64,000 bases of DNA from Streptomyces sp. A2-16 (GCF_018128905.1 NZ_CP063808.1:1240001-1304000), one strand, 5' to 3'. Counted from the first letter of the stretch, positions 16,400 through 27,727 are shown. Made by a program: numbers and translations. The notes: generated from the sequence alone by a model not told the origin.

Positions 16400-19300
16400 T
16401 CAGCCCCGTGCCCGAGCCACCCCCACCCCCATCACCTCTCGCGCATGCCGGTTCGGGACCATGCCCAGGCGCCAGGCCTGCCAGCCGGTGTCCAGGTTCA
16501 CCCCGCGTTCCAGCAGCAGTCCGTACGCGCCCACGTAGTCGTCCAGTTTGTCGTCGCGTGTTCCGTGCTCGCGGCGGGCCAGTTCCGCGAGTTCCTCCTG
16601 GGCGACCGCCGCGCCGATCTCCACGCCCCCCGGTGCCGCGTACGGCAGCAGTGTGCAGCGCAGGAAACGGGCCCAGTCCTCGCCGCGCCGGTCGCCGTAG
16701 GAGGCAAACAGGGCCACCGCCTCGTCGCACAGGGCGAGAGCCTGGGGCGTACGGCCGTTGCCCGCGTCCACCACCGCCAGTTCGAGGCAGGTCCACGCCT
16801 CGCCGTGGGCGACGCCGATGCGCTGGAAGTCGGCGCGGGCGTCGACCAGGAGCTGGCGGGCGAAGCCGGAGTTGCGCAACGAGCCGGTCTGGGCGGCACG
16901 TTGGTCGCGGGTGACGCGGGCCGAGTGGTGGCGGGCGCAGGCCAGGCCGTAGACGTCCCGCATCCGGGAGAACATCGTGCGGGAGCGTTCCAGCTCGCGG
17001 ACCGACAGGTCCAGGTTGCCCGTCTCCTCCAGGGCCTGGCCCAGGTAGTACACCGTCCACGCCTCACCGCGCGCGTCCTCGTTGTCACGGTGCCGGGAGG
17101 CCGCCTGGCGCAGACCGTCCACCGCCGCCGACGGGTCCCCGGCCACCAGTCGGGCCCGGGCCAGCTGGGTCAGCGCCCATGCCTCACCGCGGCCGTCGCG
17201 GGTACGGCCGTACAGGTCGAGGGCCGTTCTGAGCTCCGACTCGGCGCGCGGAACGTCGCCCATGCGCAGGGCCAGCTGGCCGAGCTGGAAGTGGGCCCAG
17301 GCCTCGCCGTGGACGGACTCCCCGGCACGGTGCAGCTCCAGGGAGCGGGTGAGGAGGTCCAGGGACTCGGCGACGCGGCCGCGGTCGCGCTCGACCGCGG
17401 CCAGGGCGTGCATCGTCCAGGCGCGGTCGGTGGCCAGCTCGGGGACGGACTGCAGGCGCAGGGCCTCCTCCAGCTTCGCCGCCGCCTCCGTCAGCTGGCC
17501 CTGGTGGTGGAGCGTGATGCCCAGGGAGCACAGGGCGCGCGCGGCGCCCGCGTCGTGATGGGCCTCCATGTAGAGGTCGACCACCGAGGTCAAGGTGGTG
17601 CGGGCCTTGTCCAGCTCGCCGAGTTGGCGGGCGGCTATACCGGTGCGCCACTGCACCGACCGCACCAGCAGCCCCTGGTCCACGGCCTGCGCCAACTCGC
17701 TGATCTCGCCGAGGCGGTAGAGGTCGCCGCGCAGCAGGCAGTAGTCGCACAGCGCGCCCAGAAGGTTGAGGACCGCCCCCTGGTTGACGCCCTCCGCGTG
17801 CCGCAGCGCCGCCGTGATGAAGCTCGACTCGTCGTCCAGCCAGCGCAACGCCTCGTCGAGGGAGGTGAAGCCGTGCGGGCTGAACCGGTCCGAGCGGGTC
17901 GACATGTTGCCGTCGACCAGACGCAGCACCGAGTCGGCGAGGTCGGCGTAGTTGACGATGAGGCGCTCCTGCGCGGCCGTCCGCTCGGCGGGCTCCTCCT
18001 CGTCCAGCAGTCTGGCCTGGGCGAACGCGCGGACCACGTCGTGGACGCGGTAACGGCTGCCGCGCACATGGTCGATGAGGCCCGCGCGGGCCAGCGCCGT
18101 CAGATGCCGCACCGCCTCGGTCTCGTCGGTGGCCAGCAGGGCGGCGGCCGCGGCGGCGCCCAGCGAGGCCCGGCCGGCCAGCGCGAGACGGCGCAGCAGG
18201 CGGCGGGCCGGCTCCGACTGGTCGGTGTAGCGGAGCCACAGGACGCGCTCGACGGGGCCGACCGGGCCGTACGCGCCGAGATCCGTGGCCAGTTGGCGCG
18301 GGGAGCGGGGGCCGAGGGCGGAGCCCGCTATCCGCAGGGCCAGCGGCAGGCCGCCGCACAACTCCCTGATCCGGTCGGCGGACTGGGCGTCGTAGGGGCC
18401 GGTGGCGGACTGCGCGACGGCGTCCAGGAGCTCCTCGGCGCCCGCCGCGTCCAGGGCGTCGACCGGGAGTTCGTGCACCTGGGCGGCGAGGTCGGACGGC
18501 AGGCCGAGCGGCTCGCGCGCGGTGACCAGGACGAGGCTGTCGGACCGCTCGGGGACCAGGGTGCGGACCTGCTCGGGGTCCGAGGCGTCGTCCAGCACGA
18601 TCGTGACCGGCAGACCGGTCAGATGCTGGTGGTACAGCTCGCTCAGCCGCTTGACCTGCTGGTCCGGTGAGGAACGCTCACGGAACAGCAGCTGCTCGCG
18701 CGGGGCGCCGAGCCGGTTCAGCAGATGCAGCAGCGCGTCCCGGGTGGAGAGCGGGGACTCCTCCGGGTTGTCGCCGCGCAGGTCCACGACACAGGCGCCG
18801 CGGAAGTAGTCCTTGAGGTCGTGCGCCGCCCGCACGGCGAGGGCCGTACGGCCGCTGCCGGGCGGGCCGTGCAGCACCACCACGGTGGGCCGGGTCTCGG
18901 TGGTCGCGCGCGAGGCCTGCACCCACTGCCGGATGCGGCCCATCTCGGCCCGTCGGTCCGCGAACTCGGCGATGGGCTCGGGCAGCTGACCGAACGACTG
19001 CTCCAGCACGCTTCTGCCACGGGCCGCCGCGCTCTTGTCCGTGCCGCGCAGTCGGGGGCCGGTCTTCTTCGGTCCGGTCGACGCGTTCAGCACCCGCTGC
19101 TGGTCGAGGAAGGGCCGGATGCCCCGCACCTCCAGGGCCGTCAGCCACTGGAGGCGGAGCTGCTCCGGGCCGCCCGGCTGGCCGATGGCGCCCGCCCGGT
19201 GGTGCGCGGCCGGCAGATGCGAGCCGGCCACCTTCACCACGGTCGCCGCCGCCCCCACGACCCCCACGACCACGCCCGCGCCCAGCGCGGTGCCCGTGTC

Positions 19301-19603
19301 GGTGCCCAGTGCCAGGTCGGCGACGGCGGCCGCGAGCGCGGCGACCCCCGCCACCAGCAGGGGAGTTCCGGACGCCTCCTTCGCGTACCGCTGTCCGAAG
19401 GTGAGCTGACCGGCCTGTGCCTCGTCCAGCGCGTCCGTGTAGGCCTCGTACTCCTCGGCGGCCGTCTGCGCCATCGCGTCCAGCGATCCACGGGCCCGCG
19501 CGAGCAGCACGGCACCGTCGACCCGCCCGCCCGACCGCCGCACCTCCTCCTCGACGGCCCGGCCCAACAGCCGTTCGGCTTCCGCCCGATGACTGTCCCG
19601 CAT
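16400..19603 (-). CDS. STAND NTPase with TPR repeats and membrane-like segment
   Basis: A 1067-residue multidomain protein. Order: N-terminal helical region (1-75); hydrophobic stretch likely to form one or two membrane helices (about 80-125); a linker with [23 protein letters not shown]-like NTPase (about 210-500) with Walker A GPPGSGRT at 246-253, Walker B VTIVLDD, sensor TAREPLGLP and [13 protein letters not shown]; winged helix with [13 protein letters not shown]; then about 10 TPR-like repeats to the C-terminus. It resembles AfsR-type regulators but has no SARP DNA-binding domain. STAND proteins act as ligand-triggered switches, so this may be a membrane-linked sensor or defence effector. 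The ATG at 19603 follows GGAGGGGGAAG. A decayed hydrolase gene follows it. Confidence 0.86.
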   Translation of the reverse strand: MRDSHRAEAERLLGRAVEEEVRRSGGRVDGAVLLARARGSLDAMAQTAAEEYEAYTDALDEAQAGQLTFGQRYAKEASGTPLLVAGVAALAAAVADLALGTDTGTALGAGVVVGVVGAAATVVKVAGSHLPAAHHRAGAIGQPGGPEQLRLQWLTALEVRGIRPFLDQQRVLNASTGPKKTGPRLRGTDKSAAARGRSVLEQSFGQLPEPIAEFADRRAEMGRIRQWVQASRATTETRPTVVVLHGPPGSGRTALAVRAAHDLKDYFRGACVVDLRGDNPEESPLSTRDALLHLLNRLGAPREQLLFRERSSPDQQVKRLSELYHQHLTGLPVTIVLDDASDPEQVRTLVPERSDSLVLVTAREPLGLPSDLAAQVHELPVDALDAAGAEELLDAVAQSATGPYDAQSADRIRELCGGLPLALRIAGSALGPRSPRQLATDLGAYGPVGPVERVLWLRYTDQSEPARRLLRRLALAGRASLGAAAAAALLATDETEAVRHLTALARAGLIDHVRGSRYRVHDVVRAFAQARLLDEEEPAERTAAQERLIVNYADLADSVLRLVDGNMSTRSDRFSPHGFTSLDEALRWLDDESSFITAALRHAEGVNQGAVLNLLGALCDYCLLRGDLYRLGEISELAQAVDQGLLVRSVQWRTGIAARQLGELDKARTTLTSVVDLYMEAHHDAGAARALCSLGITLHHQGQLTEAAAKLEEALRLQSVPELATDRAWTMHALAAVERDRGRVAESLDLLTRSLELHRAGESVHGEAWAHFQLGQLALRMGDVPRAESELRTALDLYGRTRDGRGEAWALTQLARARLVAGDPSAAVDGLRQAASRHRDNEDARGEAWTVYYLGQALEETGNLDLSVRELERSRTMFSRMRDVYGLACARHHSARVTRDQRAAQTGSLRNSGFARQLLVDARADFQRIGVAHGEAWTCLELAVVDAGNGRTPQALALCDEAVALFASYGDRRGEDWARFLRCTLLPYAAPGGVEIGAAVAQEELAELARREHGTRDDKLDDYVGAYGLLLERGVNLDTGWQAWRLGMVPNRHAREVMGVGVARARG

Positions 19604-19771
19604 GTCACTTCCCCCTCCGGCGGCAACGGCTTTCTTGGTCAAGTGTGCTGCGGACGGGGCATCGGGGCGAGAGGGCGATGCCGTCCCGGCCCCATAGGGG
19701 AGGGTTTGTCGACATCACCGTCGGGGCCGCCTGACCGCGGACCGGCCGGGTCCTGCGGCAGGATGGACCCC

Positions 19772-21802
19772 ATGCCGAACCGACTGGCCCACGAGACGTC
19801 CCCCTACCTCCTGCAGCACGCGGACAACCCGGTCGACTGGTGGCCCTGGTCGGCCGAGGCCTTCGAGGAGGCGCGGAAGGCGAACAAACCCGTTCTGCTG
19901 AGCGTCGGGTACTCGAGCTGCCACTGGTGCCATGTGATGGCCCACGAGTCCTTCGAGGACGAGGCGACCGCCGACTACCTCAACGAGCACTTCGTCAGCG
20001 TCAAGGTCGACCGCGAGGAACGCCCCGACGTCGACGCCGTCTACATGGAAGCCGTCCAGGCGGCCACCGGTCAGGGCGGCTGGCCCATGACCGTGTTCCT
20101 CACGCCGGAGGCCGAGCCCTTCTACTTCGGCACCTACTTCCCGCCCTCGCCCCGCCAGGGCATGCCCTCCTTCCGGCAGGTCCTGGAGGGGGTCCGGGCC
20201 GCCTGGAGCGACCGGCGGGAGGAGGTCGCCGAGGTCGCCGGGAAGATCGTGCGGGATCTCGCCGGGCGGGAGATCTCCTACGGCGACTCGCAGGCACCCG
20301 GCGAGGAGCAGCTCGCCGCGGCCCTGCTCGGGCTGACGCGGGAGTACGACGCGCAGCGCGGTGGGTTCGGCGGTGCGCCGAAGTTCCCGCCGTCCATGGT
20401 CGTGGAGTTCCTGCTGCGGCACCACGCCCGCACCGGCGCCGAGGGTGCTCTGCAAATGGCGCAGGACACCTGTGAGCGGATGGCCCGCGGCGGTATCCAC
20501 GACCAGCTCGGCGGTGGTTTCGCCCGCTACTCCGTCGACCGCGACTGGGTCGTGCCGCACTTCGAGAAGATGCTCTACGACAACGCCCTGCTGTGCCGTG
20601 TCTACGCCCACCTCTGGCGCGCCACCGGCTCCGATCTCGCCCGCCGGGTCGCCCTGGACACCGCCGACTTCATGGTGCGTGAACTGCGCACCGCCGAGGG
20701 CGGGTTCGCCTCGGCGCTCGACGCCGACAGTGACGACGGGAGCGGGAAGCACGTCGAGGGCGCGTACTACGTGTGGACGCCGGAGCAGTTGCGCGAGGTG
20801 CTCGGGGAGCAGGACGCCGAGCTGGCCGCCGGGTACTTCGGGGTTACCGAGGAGGGCACCTTCGAGCACGGGCAGTCCGTGCTGCAACTCCCGCAGCAGG
20901 ACACCGTGTTCGACGCCGACAGGATCGAGTCGATCCGGCGGCGGCTGCTCGACGCGCGTGCGCTGCGGCCCGCGCCGGGCCGGGACGACAAGGTCGTCGC
21001 CGCGTGGAACGGGCTGGCGATCGCCGCGCTCGCCGAGACCGGGGCGTACTTCGACCGTCCGGACCTGGTGGAGTCCGCTGTGGGGGCCGCCGATCTCCTC
21101 GTACGGCTGCATCTGGACGAGCAGGCCCGTCTGTCCCGTACCAGCAAGGACGGTCAGGTGGGTGCCAACGCCGGGGTGCTGGAGGACTACGCCGATGTGG
21201 CCGAGGGCTTCCTCGCGCTCGCGTCGGTGACCGGGGAGGGGGTCTGGCTCGACTTCGCCGGGTTCCTGCTCGACCATGTGCTGAGCCGGTTCACGGGGGA
21301 GGACGGCGCTCTCTTCGACACCGCCGCCGACGCCGAGCGGCTGATCCGGCGGCCGCAGGACCCGACCGACAACGCGGTGCCGTCCGGGTGGACGGCCGCG
21401 GCCGGGGCGCTGCTGTCCTACGCCGCCCAGACCGGGGCCGAGCCCCATCGTGCCGCCGCGGAGAAGGCGCTGGGGGTGGTCAAGGCGCTCGGGCCCCGGG
21501 TGCCCCGGTTCGTCGGGTGGGGGCTCGCGGTGGCGGAGGCGTTCCTCGACGGGCCGAGGGAGGTCGCGGTCGTGGGGCCGTCGCTGACCGATCCGGCGAC
21601 AAGGGCCCTGCACCGTACGGCACTTCTGGGGAACGCGCCGGGGGCGGTGGTCGCCGCGGGGGCTCCGGGCGGCGACGAGCTCCCGCTGCTCGCCGACCGG
21701 ATCCTCGTCGACGGTGAGCCCACCGCGTACGTCTGCCGGCACTTCACCTGTGACGCGCCTACGACGGACGCGGAGGCGTTGCGGGTGGCGTTGGGCGGTT
21801 AG
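19772..21802 (+). CDS. thioredoxin-domain protein (YyaL/DUF255 family)
   Basis: A 676-residue cytoplasmic protein. Residues 1-165 form a thioredoxin-like domain with CHWCH ([16 protein letters not shown]) as a CXXC-type redox centre; the remainder is an alpha-toroid resembling N-acylglucosamine 2-epimerases and six-hairpin glycosidases. The family, related to mammalian SPATA20, is widespread but biochemically undefined. [21 protein letters not shown] at the start is the family hallmark; ATG at 19772 is used because an upstream in-frame ATG (19763) sits inside the AGGA site. Its 3' end overlaps the convergent Mut7-C gene by 44 bp. Divergent from the STAND gene. Confidence 0.92.
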   Translation: MPNRLAHETSPYLLQHADNPVDWWPWSAEAFEEARKANKPVLLSVGYSSCHWCHVMAHESFEDEATADYLNEHFVSVKVDREERPDVDAVYMEAVQAATGQGGWPMTVFLTPEAEPFYFGTYFPPSPRQGMPSFRQVLEGVRAAWSDRREEVAEVAGKIVRDLAGREISYGDSQAPGEEQLAAALLGLTREYDAQRGGFGGAPKFPPSMVVEFLLRHHARTGAEGALQMAQDTCERMARGGIHDQLGGGFARYSVDRDWVVPHFEKMLYDNALLCRVYAHLWRATGSDLARRVALDTADFMVRELRTAEGGFASALDADSDDGSGKHVEGAYYVWTPEQLREVLGEQDAELAAGYFGVTEEGTFEHGQSVLQLPQQDTVFDADRIESIRRRLLDARALRPAPGRDDKVVAAWNGLAIAALAETGAYFDRPDLVESAVGAADLLVRLHLDEQARLSRTSKDGQVGANAGVLEDYADVAEGFLALASVTGEGVWLDFAGFLLDHVLSRFTGEDGALFDTAADAERLIRRPQDPTDNAVPSGWTAAAGALLSYAAQTGAEPHRAAAEKALGVVKALGPRVPRFVGWGLAVAEAFLDGPREVAVVGPSLTDPATRALHRTALLGNAPGAVVAAGAPGGDELPLLADRILVDGEPTAYVCRHFTCDAPTTDAEALRVALGG

Positions 21803-22517
21803 CCTCCGCCAGGGCGTTCGCCACGATCGCCTCCAGCTGCTCGTGGTGGGCGCCCTTCCAGTACGCCTTGCCGCACTCCTGGCATTGCGCGAAGACGTCG
21901 TACGACCGCTCGGTCCCGCCCTCCAGCCGGTCCGCGACCTGTTCCTTGGTGGCCTCGCGCAGCAGGCCGTTGCAGGCCGTGCAGCGGGTCCAGGGGCGCA
22001 GGTCGGGGCGGAAGCGGTCCAGGACGTCGCGGAGTTGGTCCTCGGGGCGGGTGCTGTAGACGAAGGCGCCCGCCCAGAGTTCCCTGCGGTGCAGCAGGCC
22101 CCGGTCGCGGCTGAGCAGGACCCGTTTCTCGGTCGCCGAGCGGGTGGCGAGGGCGGGGTCGCCGATGTCCGTCGACTCGTACGCGGTGTCCACGCCGAGC
22201 AGGCGCAGGCGGCGGGCGAGGGTGCCGAGGTGGACGTCGAGGAGGAAGCGGAGCGGGGCGCCGGGGACCTGCTGGGGGCGGGTGACGGGGCTGATCTCCA
22301 CGCTGTCGCCCGCGGCGGGGACGTAGGACCTCGGGACCTCGCGGCCGTTGACCCGCAGGGCCCCGACCTCGGTGAGCGGGACGCCGGTCGACTCGACGAC
22401 ATGGCCGAGGGAGGAGACGCCGTCGGTGGTGAGGGGGGTGGCGCCGCTGCGGCGTCCGTGCGGGACGAAGAGGGCCAGGCCGGGGGCGAATTGGATGTGG
22501 ATCTCCGGTGCGCTCAC
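21759..22517 (-). CDS. Mut7-C RNase-domain protein with ubiquitin-like N-terminus
   Basis: A 252-residue protein. Residues 1-85 form a beta-grasp Mut7-C ubiquitin-like domain; residues about 90-235 form the Mut7-C PIN-like nuclease domain ([30 protein letters not shown]), ending in a zinc-ribbon of two CxxC pairs (RCTACNG and CQECGKAYW). The family is predicted to be an RNase, by homology to the exonuclease mut-7 C-terminus; direct activity here is untested. Its 3' end overlaps the DUF255 gene by 44 bp in convergent orientation, so antisense interplay is possible. Confidence 0.9.
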   Translation of the reverse strand: MSAPEIHIQFAPGLALFVPHGRRSGATPLTTDGVSSLGHVVESTGVPLTEVGALRVNGREVPRSYVPAAGDSVEISPVTRPQQVPGAPLRFLLDVHLGTLARRLRLLGVDTAYESTDIGDPALATRSATEKRVLLSRDRGLLHRRELWAGAFVYSTRPEDQLRDVLDRFRPDLRPWTRCTACNGLLREATKEQVADRLEGGTERSYDVFAQCQECGKAYWKGAHHEQLEAIVANALAEANRPTPPATPPRPS

Positions 22518-22550
22518 CCGGTCAGGATGCCATGCGGGACGGCGGTGACC

Positions 22551-23189
22551 TCAGGGTTTTTTCGTGGGCAGGCCGCGCTCGATGACCGTCAGGGCACGGT
22601 CGAAGAGGTCGGCGAAATCGTCCTGGAAGTCGTTCTCGGCCCAGTACAGGGAGACCTCCGCGAGGCCGCCGATGAGGCACATCGTGTAGACCCGGACCTC
22701 CAGGCTGTCCCCGGGCCGGCCGGTGCGCTCGGCGACGGCCTCGCCGAGCATCCGGCCGGTGACCGACATGCTCTCGAGCATCCGGGAGCGCACCGCGGGG
22801 ACCTGGACCATGAGGTGGGAGCGCAGCCGGGTGGCCTCCGCGTCCTCCGCGAGCCCGACCTCGATGGCCTTGCGCATCACGTACCGCAGGGACTCCATCC
22901 ACGGCTCGTCGGCGGGCCGGTTGCGGAGTTCCTCCAGCAGGATCGGGTCGTACTCGTCCGTGAGGACGATGTCCTCCTTGGTGGGGAAGTAGCGGAAGAC
23001 CGTGGACGGCGACACCTCGGCACGCTCGGCGATCTGCTCGACCGTGGTGGCCTCGTAGCCCTGTTCCCGGATCAGGGCGTAGGTCGCGTCGCGGATCGCC
23101 GTACGGGTCTTGATCTTCTTCCGCTCGCGAAGTCCCAGTTGGGGGCTGTCGGAGAGGGGGAAGGAGCGTGCCGGTGTCATGGGAGTCAT
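22551..23189 (-). CDS. TetR-family repressor
   Basis: A 212-residue regulator. The N-terminal helix-turn-helix reads AIRDATYALIREQGYEATTVEQIAERAEVSPSTVFRYFPTKEDIV; the remainder is an all-helical ligand-binding domain. The ATG at 23189 overlaps the stop codon of the upstream MFS exporter gene (ATGA), so the two are translated together; a second ATG three codons later is also possible. Such pairs usually mean that the repressor controls the exporter and its own synthesis, relieved by the exported drug. The ligand is unknown. Confidence 0.9.
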   Translation of the reverse strand: MTPMTPARSFPLSDSPQLGLRERKKIKTRTAIRDATYALIREQGYEATTVEQIAERAEVSPSTVFRYFPTKEDIVLTDEYDPILLEELRNRPADEPWMESLRYVMRKAIEVGLAEDAEATRLRSHLMVQVPAVRSRMLESMSVTGRMLGEAVAERTGRPGDSLEVRVYTMCLIGGLAEVSLYWAENDFQDDFADLFDRALTVIERGLPTKKP

Positions 23190-24730
23190 TGTCGGGCATC
23201 GGCCTCCTCGGCAGCCATGTCCGGGTCCGTGGAGGTCTCGGTGGGACGGGGTGTGCCCGGCAGGAAGGCTGCGGCGAGCAGCGCGGCGACGAGGGCCGCG
23301 ATCCCGCAGACCAGCAGGACGACGCCCATGCCGTGGACATACGCACTGTTTGCGGAGGCCAGCAGTTCGGCCGAGCCGGTGTGCTGGGCGACCATGTGCG
23401 CTGCGACCACGGATTCTCCGGCGGTATCGGCGGCGCCGGCGGGCAGCCCGGTGACGTCCAGGCGGTCGCGGAAGACACCGGCGAGCAGGCTGCCGAGCAG
23501 GGCGATGCCGATGGCGCCACCGACCTGGCGCATGGTCATGAGGAGCCCGGAGCCGCTGCCGGCGCGGTCGCGGGGCAGGGCGCTGAGCGCGCCGTTCATG
23601 GCGGGGATGAGGGAGACGCCGAAGCCGAAGCCGGTGAGGGAGAGCCACAGCGCGACGAATCCGTAGCCGGAGTCGACCGTCGTACGGCTGCCGAGGAGTC
23701 CGGCGAAGGCGAGGACCACCAGGCCCGCGCTCACGGTGGCGCGGGCGCCGAAGCGGGCGACGACCTTGGGGGCGAGGCGGGAGGCGAGCAGCAGTCCGCC
23801 CATCATCGGCAGCAGGCGGACGCCGGTGCCGAGGGCGTCGTGGCCGAGGACGGCCTGGAGGAAGGGCGGGAGGACGAACAGCAGGCCGGACAGGATGAAG
23901 TTCACGAGGGTCGCGGCGGTCGTGTTGAGGAGGAAGCCGCGGTGGGTGAGCAGGGCCATGTCGAGCATGGGGCGTTGGATCCGGCGTTCGCGCAGCACCA
24001 GGGCGGCGATCAGCAGGACGGACGCCGTGAGCGTGCCGAGCACCAGGGGATCGCCCCAGCCTCGGGCGGGTGCCTCGATGATCGCGTAGACCAGAGCGCC
24101 GAGGCCGGTCACGGTGAGCGCGGTGGAGAGGGTGTCGACCTTGGGGGAGGCGGGGTCGCGGGTCTCGGGGAGCAGGAAGACGCAGGCGGCGATGCCGATG
24201 GCGGCCATCGGGACGTTGACGAGGAAGACGGAGCCCCACCAGAAGTGGTTCAGCAGCCAGCCGCCGATGATCGGGCCGAGCGGCAGGCCGAGCGCGGAGG
24301 CGGCGGAGACGATGCCGACGGCCTTGGTGCGTTCGTCGGGGGCGAAGAGCGTGGGCAGAACGGAGAGCGCGAGCGGAGTGACGAGCGCGCCGCCGACTCC
24401 CATCACCGCGCGGGCGGCGATCACCGCGTTCACCTCGCCGGCCAGGGCGCCGACCAGTGATCCGGCGAGGAAGATCCCGAGTCCGGTGATCAGCATCCGG
24501 CGCCGGCCGAAGCGGTCGCCGAGGAGTCCGGCGGGGAGCATCAGCGCCGCGAAGACGACGACGTAGGCGTCGGCCATCCACTGCTGGGCGCCGGTGCCGG
24601 CGTCGAGGTCGGCGGCCATCGTCGGCAGCGCCACGTTGAGGATCGTCAGGTCGAAGCCGAGCGTGAGCATGCTCGCGACGAGGGCGGCCAGAGCCCACCA
24701 GCGACGGGGGTCCGGAGTGATGGTTTCCAT
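23186..24730 (-). CDS. MFS drug exporter, DHA2 (EmrB/QacA) type
   Basis: A 514-residue membrane protein with about 14 transmembrane helices, exporting drugs by proton antiport. Signature motifs: FDLTILNVALPTMAADL in helix 1, GDRFGRRRML (motif A) after helix 2, and the helix 5 antiporter motif MGVGGALVTPLAL. It is the first gene of a two-gene operon with the TetR repressor. A candidate promoter on the same strand is TTGATA (24767-24762) and GTTACT (24744-24739) with a 17-bp spacer, starting transcription within a few nucleotides of the ATG. Confidence 0.93.
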   Translation of the reverse strand: METITPDPRRWWALAALVASMLTLGFDLTILNVALPTMAADLDAGTGAQQWMADAYVVVFAALMLPAGLLGDRFGRRRMLITGLGIFLAGSLVGALAGEVNAVIAARAVMGVGGALVTPLALSVLPTLFAPDERTKAVGIVSAASALGLPLGPIIGGWLLNHFWWGSVFLVNVPMAAIGIAACVFLLPETRDPASPKVDTLSTALTVTGLGALVYAIIEAPARGWGDPLVLGTLTASVLLIAALVLRERRIQRPMLDMALLTHRGFLLNTTAATLVNFILSGLLFVLPPFLQAVLGHDALGTGVRLLPMMGGLLLASRLAPKVVARFGARATVSAGLVVLAFAGLLGSRTTVDSGYGFVALWLSLTGFGFGVSLIPAMNGALSALPRDRAGSGSGLLMTMRQVGGAIGIALLGSLLAGVFRDRLDVTGLPAGAADTAGESVVAAHMVAQHTGSAELLASANSAYVHGMGVVLLVCGIAALVAALLAAAFLPGTPRPTETSTDPDMAAEEADARQ

Positions 24731-24782
24731 GAAATGGGAGTAACTCTCAAAAGCTAGGGACTATCAATCGACTTCGGCATGC

Positions 24783-24814
24783 AAAAAGGGCCACAGCTCG
24801 GAAGCTGTGGCCCT
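24783..24814 (-). terminator. factor-independent terminator of the haemolysin III-like gene
   Basis: A perfect 12-bp stem (24787-24798 with 24803-24814, 4-nt loop) is followed, reading the minus strand, by TTTTT at 24787-24783. It lies 18 bp past the stop codon of the minus-strand gene above it; one of the few terminators here with a true T-tract. Confidence 0.9.
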
Positions 24815-24831
24815 CGACAACGCGGGACGGT

Positions 24832-25557
24832 CTATGTGTGCTGGTACGCCACCAGTGAGATGCCGACGTAGTGGACGGCGAACGCGGCCACGGTCAGGGA
24901 GTGGAACACCTCGTGGAAGCCGAACCAGCGCGGTGACGGGTTCGGCCGCTTGATGCCGTAGATCACGCCGCCCGCGCTGTAGAGCAGGCCGCCGATGACG
25001 ACCAGGACCAGGACCGCAACCCCGCCGGCGCGCATGAAGTCGGGCAGGTAGAAGACCGCGGCCCAGCCCATCGCGATGTAGCAGGGGGTGTAGAGCCAGC
25101 GCGGGGCGCCGACCCAGAAGACCCGGAAGAGGATGCCGGCCACCGCGGCGCCCCAGATGCCCCACAGCAGCCAGCGCCCCTTGCTGGCCGGCAGGAGCAA
25201 CATGGTCAGCGGGGTGTAGGTGCCCGCGATGATCAGGAAGATGTTGGCGTGATCCAGCCGTCGCAGGACGCCGTCCATGCGGGGACTCCAGGTACCCCGG
25301 TGGTACAGCGCGCTGACGCCGAACAGCAGGCAGGCGGTCAGGGCGAAGATGCCGCACGCGATCCGGCCTCTGGTGGAGTCCGCGAGGGCGGTGAGCACCA
25401 GTCCTGAGACCAGGGCGGCCGGGAACATGCCGAGGTGCAGCCAGCCACGCAGTTTCGGCTTGATGGGCTCGGCCAGGTCGTGGGCGTGCTGCTTGATCTG
25501 GTGGGGCAGGGACGGCGGTGCGTCGGCGTCGGGGGCGGGCGGCGTCATGCCCGGCAT
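24832..25557 (-). CDS. haemolysin III-type seven-helix membrane protein
   Basis: A 241-residue membrane protein of the HlyIII/PAQR family with seven predicted helices after a hydrophilic N-terminal region. Family residues: HRGTW with an RLDHANIFLIIAGTYTPL core, and the C-terminal FHEVFHSLTVAAFAVHY whose histidines would bind a metal (zinc). Bacterial members are of uncertain function; some alter fluidity or have hydrolase activity. The ATG at 25557 starts at a Met-Pro-Gly-Met run; no strong ribosome binding site precedes it, so the transcript may be leaderless or the start slightly different. Divergent from pckG. Confidence 0.87.
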   Translation of the reverse strand: MPGMTPPAPDADAPPSLPHQIKQHAHDLAEPIKPKLRGWLHLGMFPAALVSGLVLTALADSTRGRIACGIFALTACLLFGVSALYHRGTWSPRMDGVLRRLDHANIFLIIAGTYTPLTMLLLPASKGRWLLWGIWGAAVAGILFRVFWVGAPRWLYTPCYIAMGWAAVFYLPDFMRAGGVAVLVLVVIGGLLYSAGGVIYGIKRPNPSPRWFGFHEVFHSLTVAAFAVHYVGISLVAYQHT

Positions 25558-25886
25558 CGTACCTACGGAGCCGTAAGTTACGCATGAGTACGGCGCCGGA
25601 ACGACCGAGAGTGGCCATCCTCTCACGGGAGTTGACCAGTAAAGAAACGGTCGACTGAACGCTAAGTGCACGCAAATAAACGCGCTGTGTACAGGGAAAG
25701 CGTGGCGATCCTCACTCCGCTCACCTGTGATGCCCTCTGGACAGATGGGCGCTTCGGTCGGATGATCAAATGAGTGCGGTCGGCACCGGATGAGCGCCAA
25801 GGTCACCACCGAAGCGGCGCGACAAGCATCCGGGTCGCAGCCCCCACGGGGCCTCCAAACAAAAAATCCCTCATCAAGGAGCAATC
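25558..25886. promoter_or_regulatory. 329-bp divergent intergenic region, HlyIII-like gene and pckG
   Basis: No gene found. It is relatively A/T-rich for this genome around 25640-25700 and contains, near the HlyIII start, the short inverted repeat TACGG-AG-CCGTA (25564-25575), a possible operator. It holds both promoters and the pckG ribosome binding site (AAGGAG before the GTG). Confidence 0.45.
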
Positions 25887-27710
25887 GTGGCGCGCGACAT
25901 CGCGGCTCCCCCCGTCATCCCCACCCAGCACAAGGAACTGATCTCGTGGGTGAACGAGATCGCTGAACTGACGCAGCCGGACAGCGTGGTCTGGTGTGAC
26001 GGATCCGAAGCGGAGTACGAGCGCCTGTGCGAGGAGCTCGTCGCGAAGGGCACCTTCAAGAAGCTCGACCCGATCAAACGCCCCAACTCCTACTACGCGG
26101 CCTCCGACCCGACCGACGTCGCGCGCGTCGAGGACCGCACCTTCATCTGCTCGGAGAAGGAGGAGGACGCGGGGCCGACGAACCACTGGAAGGCGCCGGG
26201 GGAGATGCGGGACATCTTCGCCGGGGACAAGGGCATCTTCCGCGGTTCGATGAAGGGCCGGACGATGTACGTCGTCCCCTTCTGCATGGGCCCGCTCGGC
26301 TCGGACCTCTCCGCGATCGGCGTCGAGATCACCGACTCCGCCTACGTCGCGGTCTCCATGCGCACCATGACCCGCATGGGACAGCCGGTCCTCGACGAGC
26401 TCGGCGACGACGGCTTCTTCGTCAAGGCCGTGCACACCCTGGGCGCCCCGCTCGCGGAGGGCGAGGCGGACGTCCCGTGGCCGTGCAACTCCACCAAGTA
26501 CATCTCGCACTTCCCGGAGTCCCGCGAGATCTGGTCCTACGGCTCGGGCTACGGCGGCAACGCCCTGCTCGGCAAGAAGTGCTACGCCCTGCGCATCGCG
26601 TCGGTGATGGCCCGAGACGAGGGCTGGCTCGCCGAGCACATGCTCATCCTCAAGCTCACCCCGCCGCAGGGCGAGTCGAAGTACGTCGCCGCCGCCTTCC
26701 CGAGCGCCTGCGGCAAGACCAACCTCGCCATGCTGGAGCCCACGATCTCCGGCTGGACCGTGGAGACCATCGGCGACGACATCGCCTGGATGCGCTTCGG
26801 CGAGGACGGCCGCCTCTACGCGATCAACCCCGAGGCCGGCTTCTTCGGCGTCGCGCCCGGCACCGGTGAGCACACCAACGCCAACGCGATGAAGACGCTG
26901 TGGGGCAACTCCGTCTTCACCAACGTCGCCCTCACCGACGACAACGACATCTGGTGGGAGGGCATGACGGAGGAGACCCCGGCCCACCTCACCGACTGGA
27001 AGGGCAACGACTGGACGCCGGACTCCGACGTCCCGGCCGCCCACCCCAACGCCCGTTTCACCGTGCCCGCCTCGCAGTGCCCGATCATCGCGCCCGAGTG
27101 GGAGGACCCCAAGGGCGTGCCGATCTCGGCGATCCTCTTCGGCGGGCGCCGCGCCTCCGCGGTCCCGCTGGTGACGGAGTCCTTCGACTGGAACCACGGC
27201 GTCTTCCTCGGCGCCAACGTGGCCTCCGAGAAGACCGCCGCCGCCGAGGGCAAGGTCGGCGAGCTGCGCCGCGACCCCTTCGCCATGCTGCCGTTCTGTG
27301 GCTACAACATGGGCGACTACATGGGGCACTGGGTCGACGTGGCCAAGGGCAAGGACCAGTCGAAGCTGCCGAAGATCTACTACGTCAACTGGTTCCGCAA
27401 GAACGACGAGGGCAAGTTCGTGTGGCCCGGGTTCGGCGAGAACAGCCGCGTCCTGAAGTGGATCGTGGAGCGGCTGGAGGGCAGGGCCGAGGGCGTCGAG
27501 ACGCCGATCGGCGTGCTGCCGACCAAGGAGGCGCTCGACACCAAGGGCCTCGAACTGTCCGGCTCCGACCTGGAGTTCCTGCTCACGGTCGACAAGGAGG
27601 TGTGGCGGGAGGAGGCGTCCCTGATTCCCGAGCACCTCAACACCTTCGGCGACCACACGCCGAAGGAGCTGTGGGACGAGTACCGGGCGCTGGTGCAGCG
27701 CCTGGGCTGA
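25887..27710 (+). CDS. pckG: phosphoenolpyruvate carboxykinase (GTP)
   Basis: A 607-residue gluconeogenic enzyme converting oxaloacetate + GTP to PEP + CO2 + GDP in the cytoplasm, metal dependent. The P-loop [12 protein letters not shown], metal-binding residues around [12 protein letters not shown] and the C-terminal [24 protein letters not shown] are diagnostic of the GTP-dependent class; length is normal. GTG at 25887 is used with AAGGAG 5-8 nt upstream. Its terminator region lies at 27728-27778. Confidence 0.97.
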   Translation: MARDIAAPPVIPTQHKELISWVNEIAELTQPDSVVWCDGSEAEYERLCEELVAKGTFKKLDPIKRPNSYYAASDPTDVARVEDRTFICSEKEEDAGPTNHWKAPGEMRDIFAGDKGIFRGSMKGRTMYVVPFCMGPLGSDLSAIGVEITDSAYVAVSMRTMTRMGQPVLDELGDDGFFVKAVHTLGAPLAEGEADVPWPCNSTKYISHFPESREIWSYGSGYGGNALLGKKCYALRIASVMARDEGWLAEHMLILKLTPPQGESKYVAAAFPSACGKTNLAMLEPTISGWTVETIGDDIAWMRFGEDGRLYAINPEAGFFGVAPGTGEHTNANAMKTLWGNSVFTNVALTDDNDIWWEGMTEETPAHLTDWKGNDWTPDSDVPAAHPNARFTVPASQCPIIAPEWEDPKGVPISAILFGGRRASAVPLVTESFDWNHGVFLGANVASEKTAAAEGKVGELRRDPFAMLPFCGYNMGDYMGHWVDVAKGKDQSKLPKIYYVNWFRKNDEGKFVWPGFGENSRVLKWIVERLEGRAEGVETPIGVLPTKEALDTKGLELSGSDLEFLLTVDKEVWREEASLIPEHLNTFGDHTPKELWDEYRALVQRLG

Positions 27711-27727
27711 TCCCCCCGTAAACCCCC

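Noticed and set aside
15974..18670. Plus-strand open frame of about 900 codons antisense to the STAND gene.
   Set aside because: Product has no domain and mirrors the third-position bias of the real minus-strand gene.
21714..23666. Plus-strand open frame over the Mut7-C and TetR genes.
   Set aside because: No domain, ribosome binding site or codon bias; both opposite genes are clearly real.
24733..24783. A/T-rich patch upstream of the MFS exporter as an attachment or insertion site.
   Set aside because: It contains a plausible promoter and terminator only, with no direct repeats or integrase.
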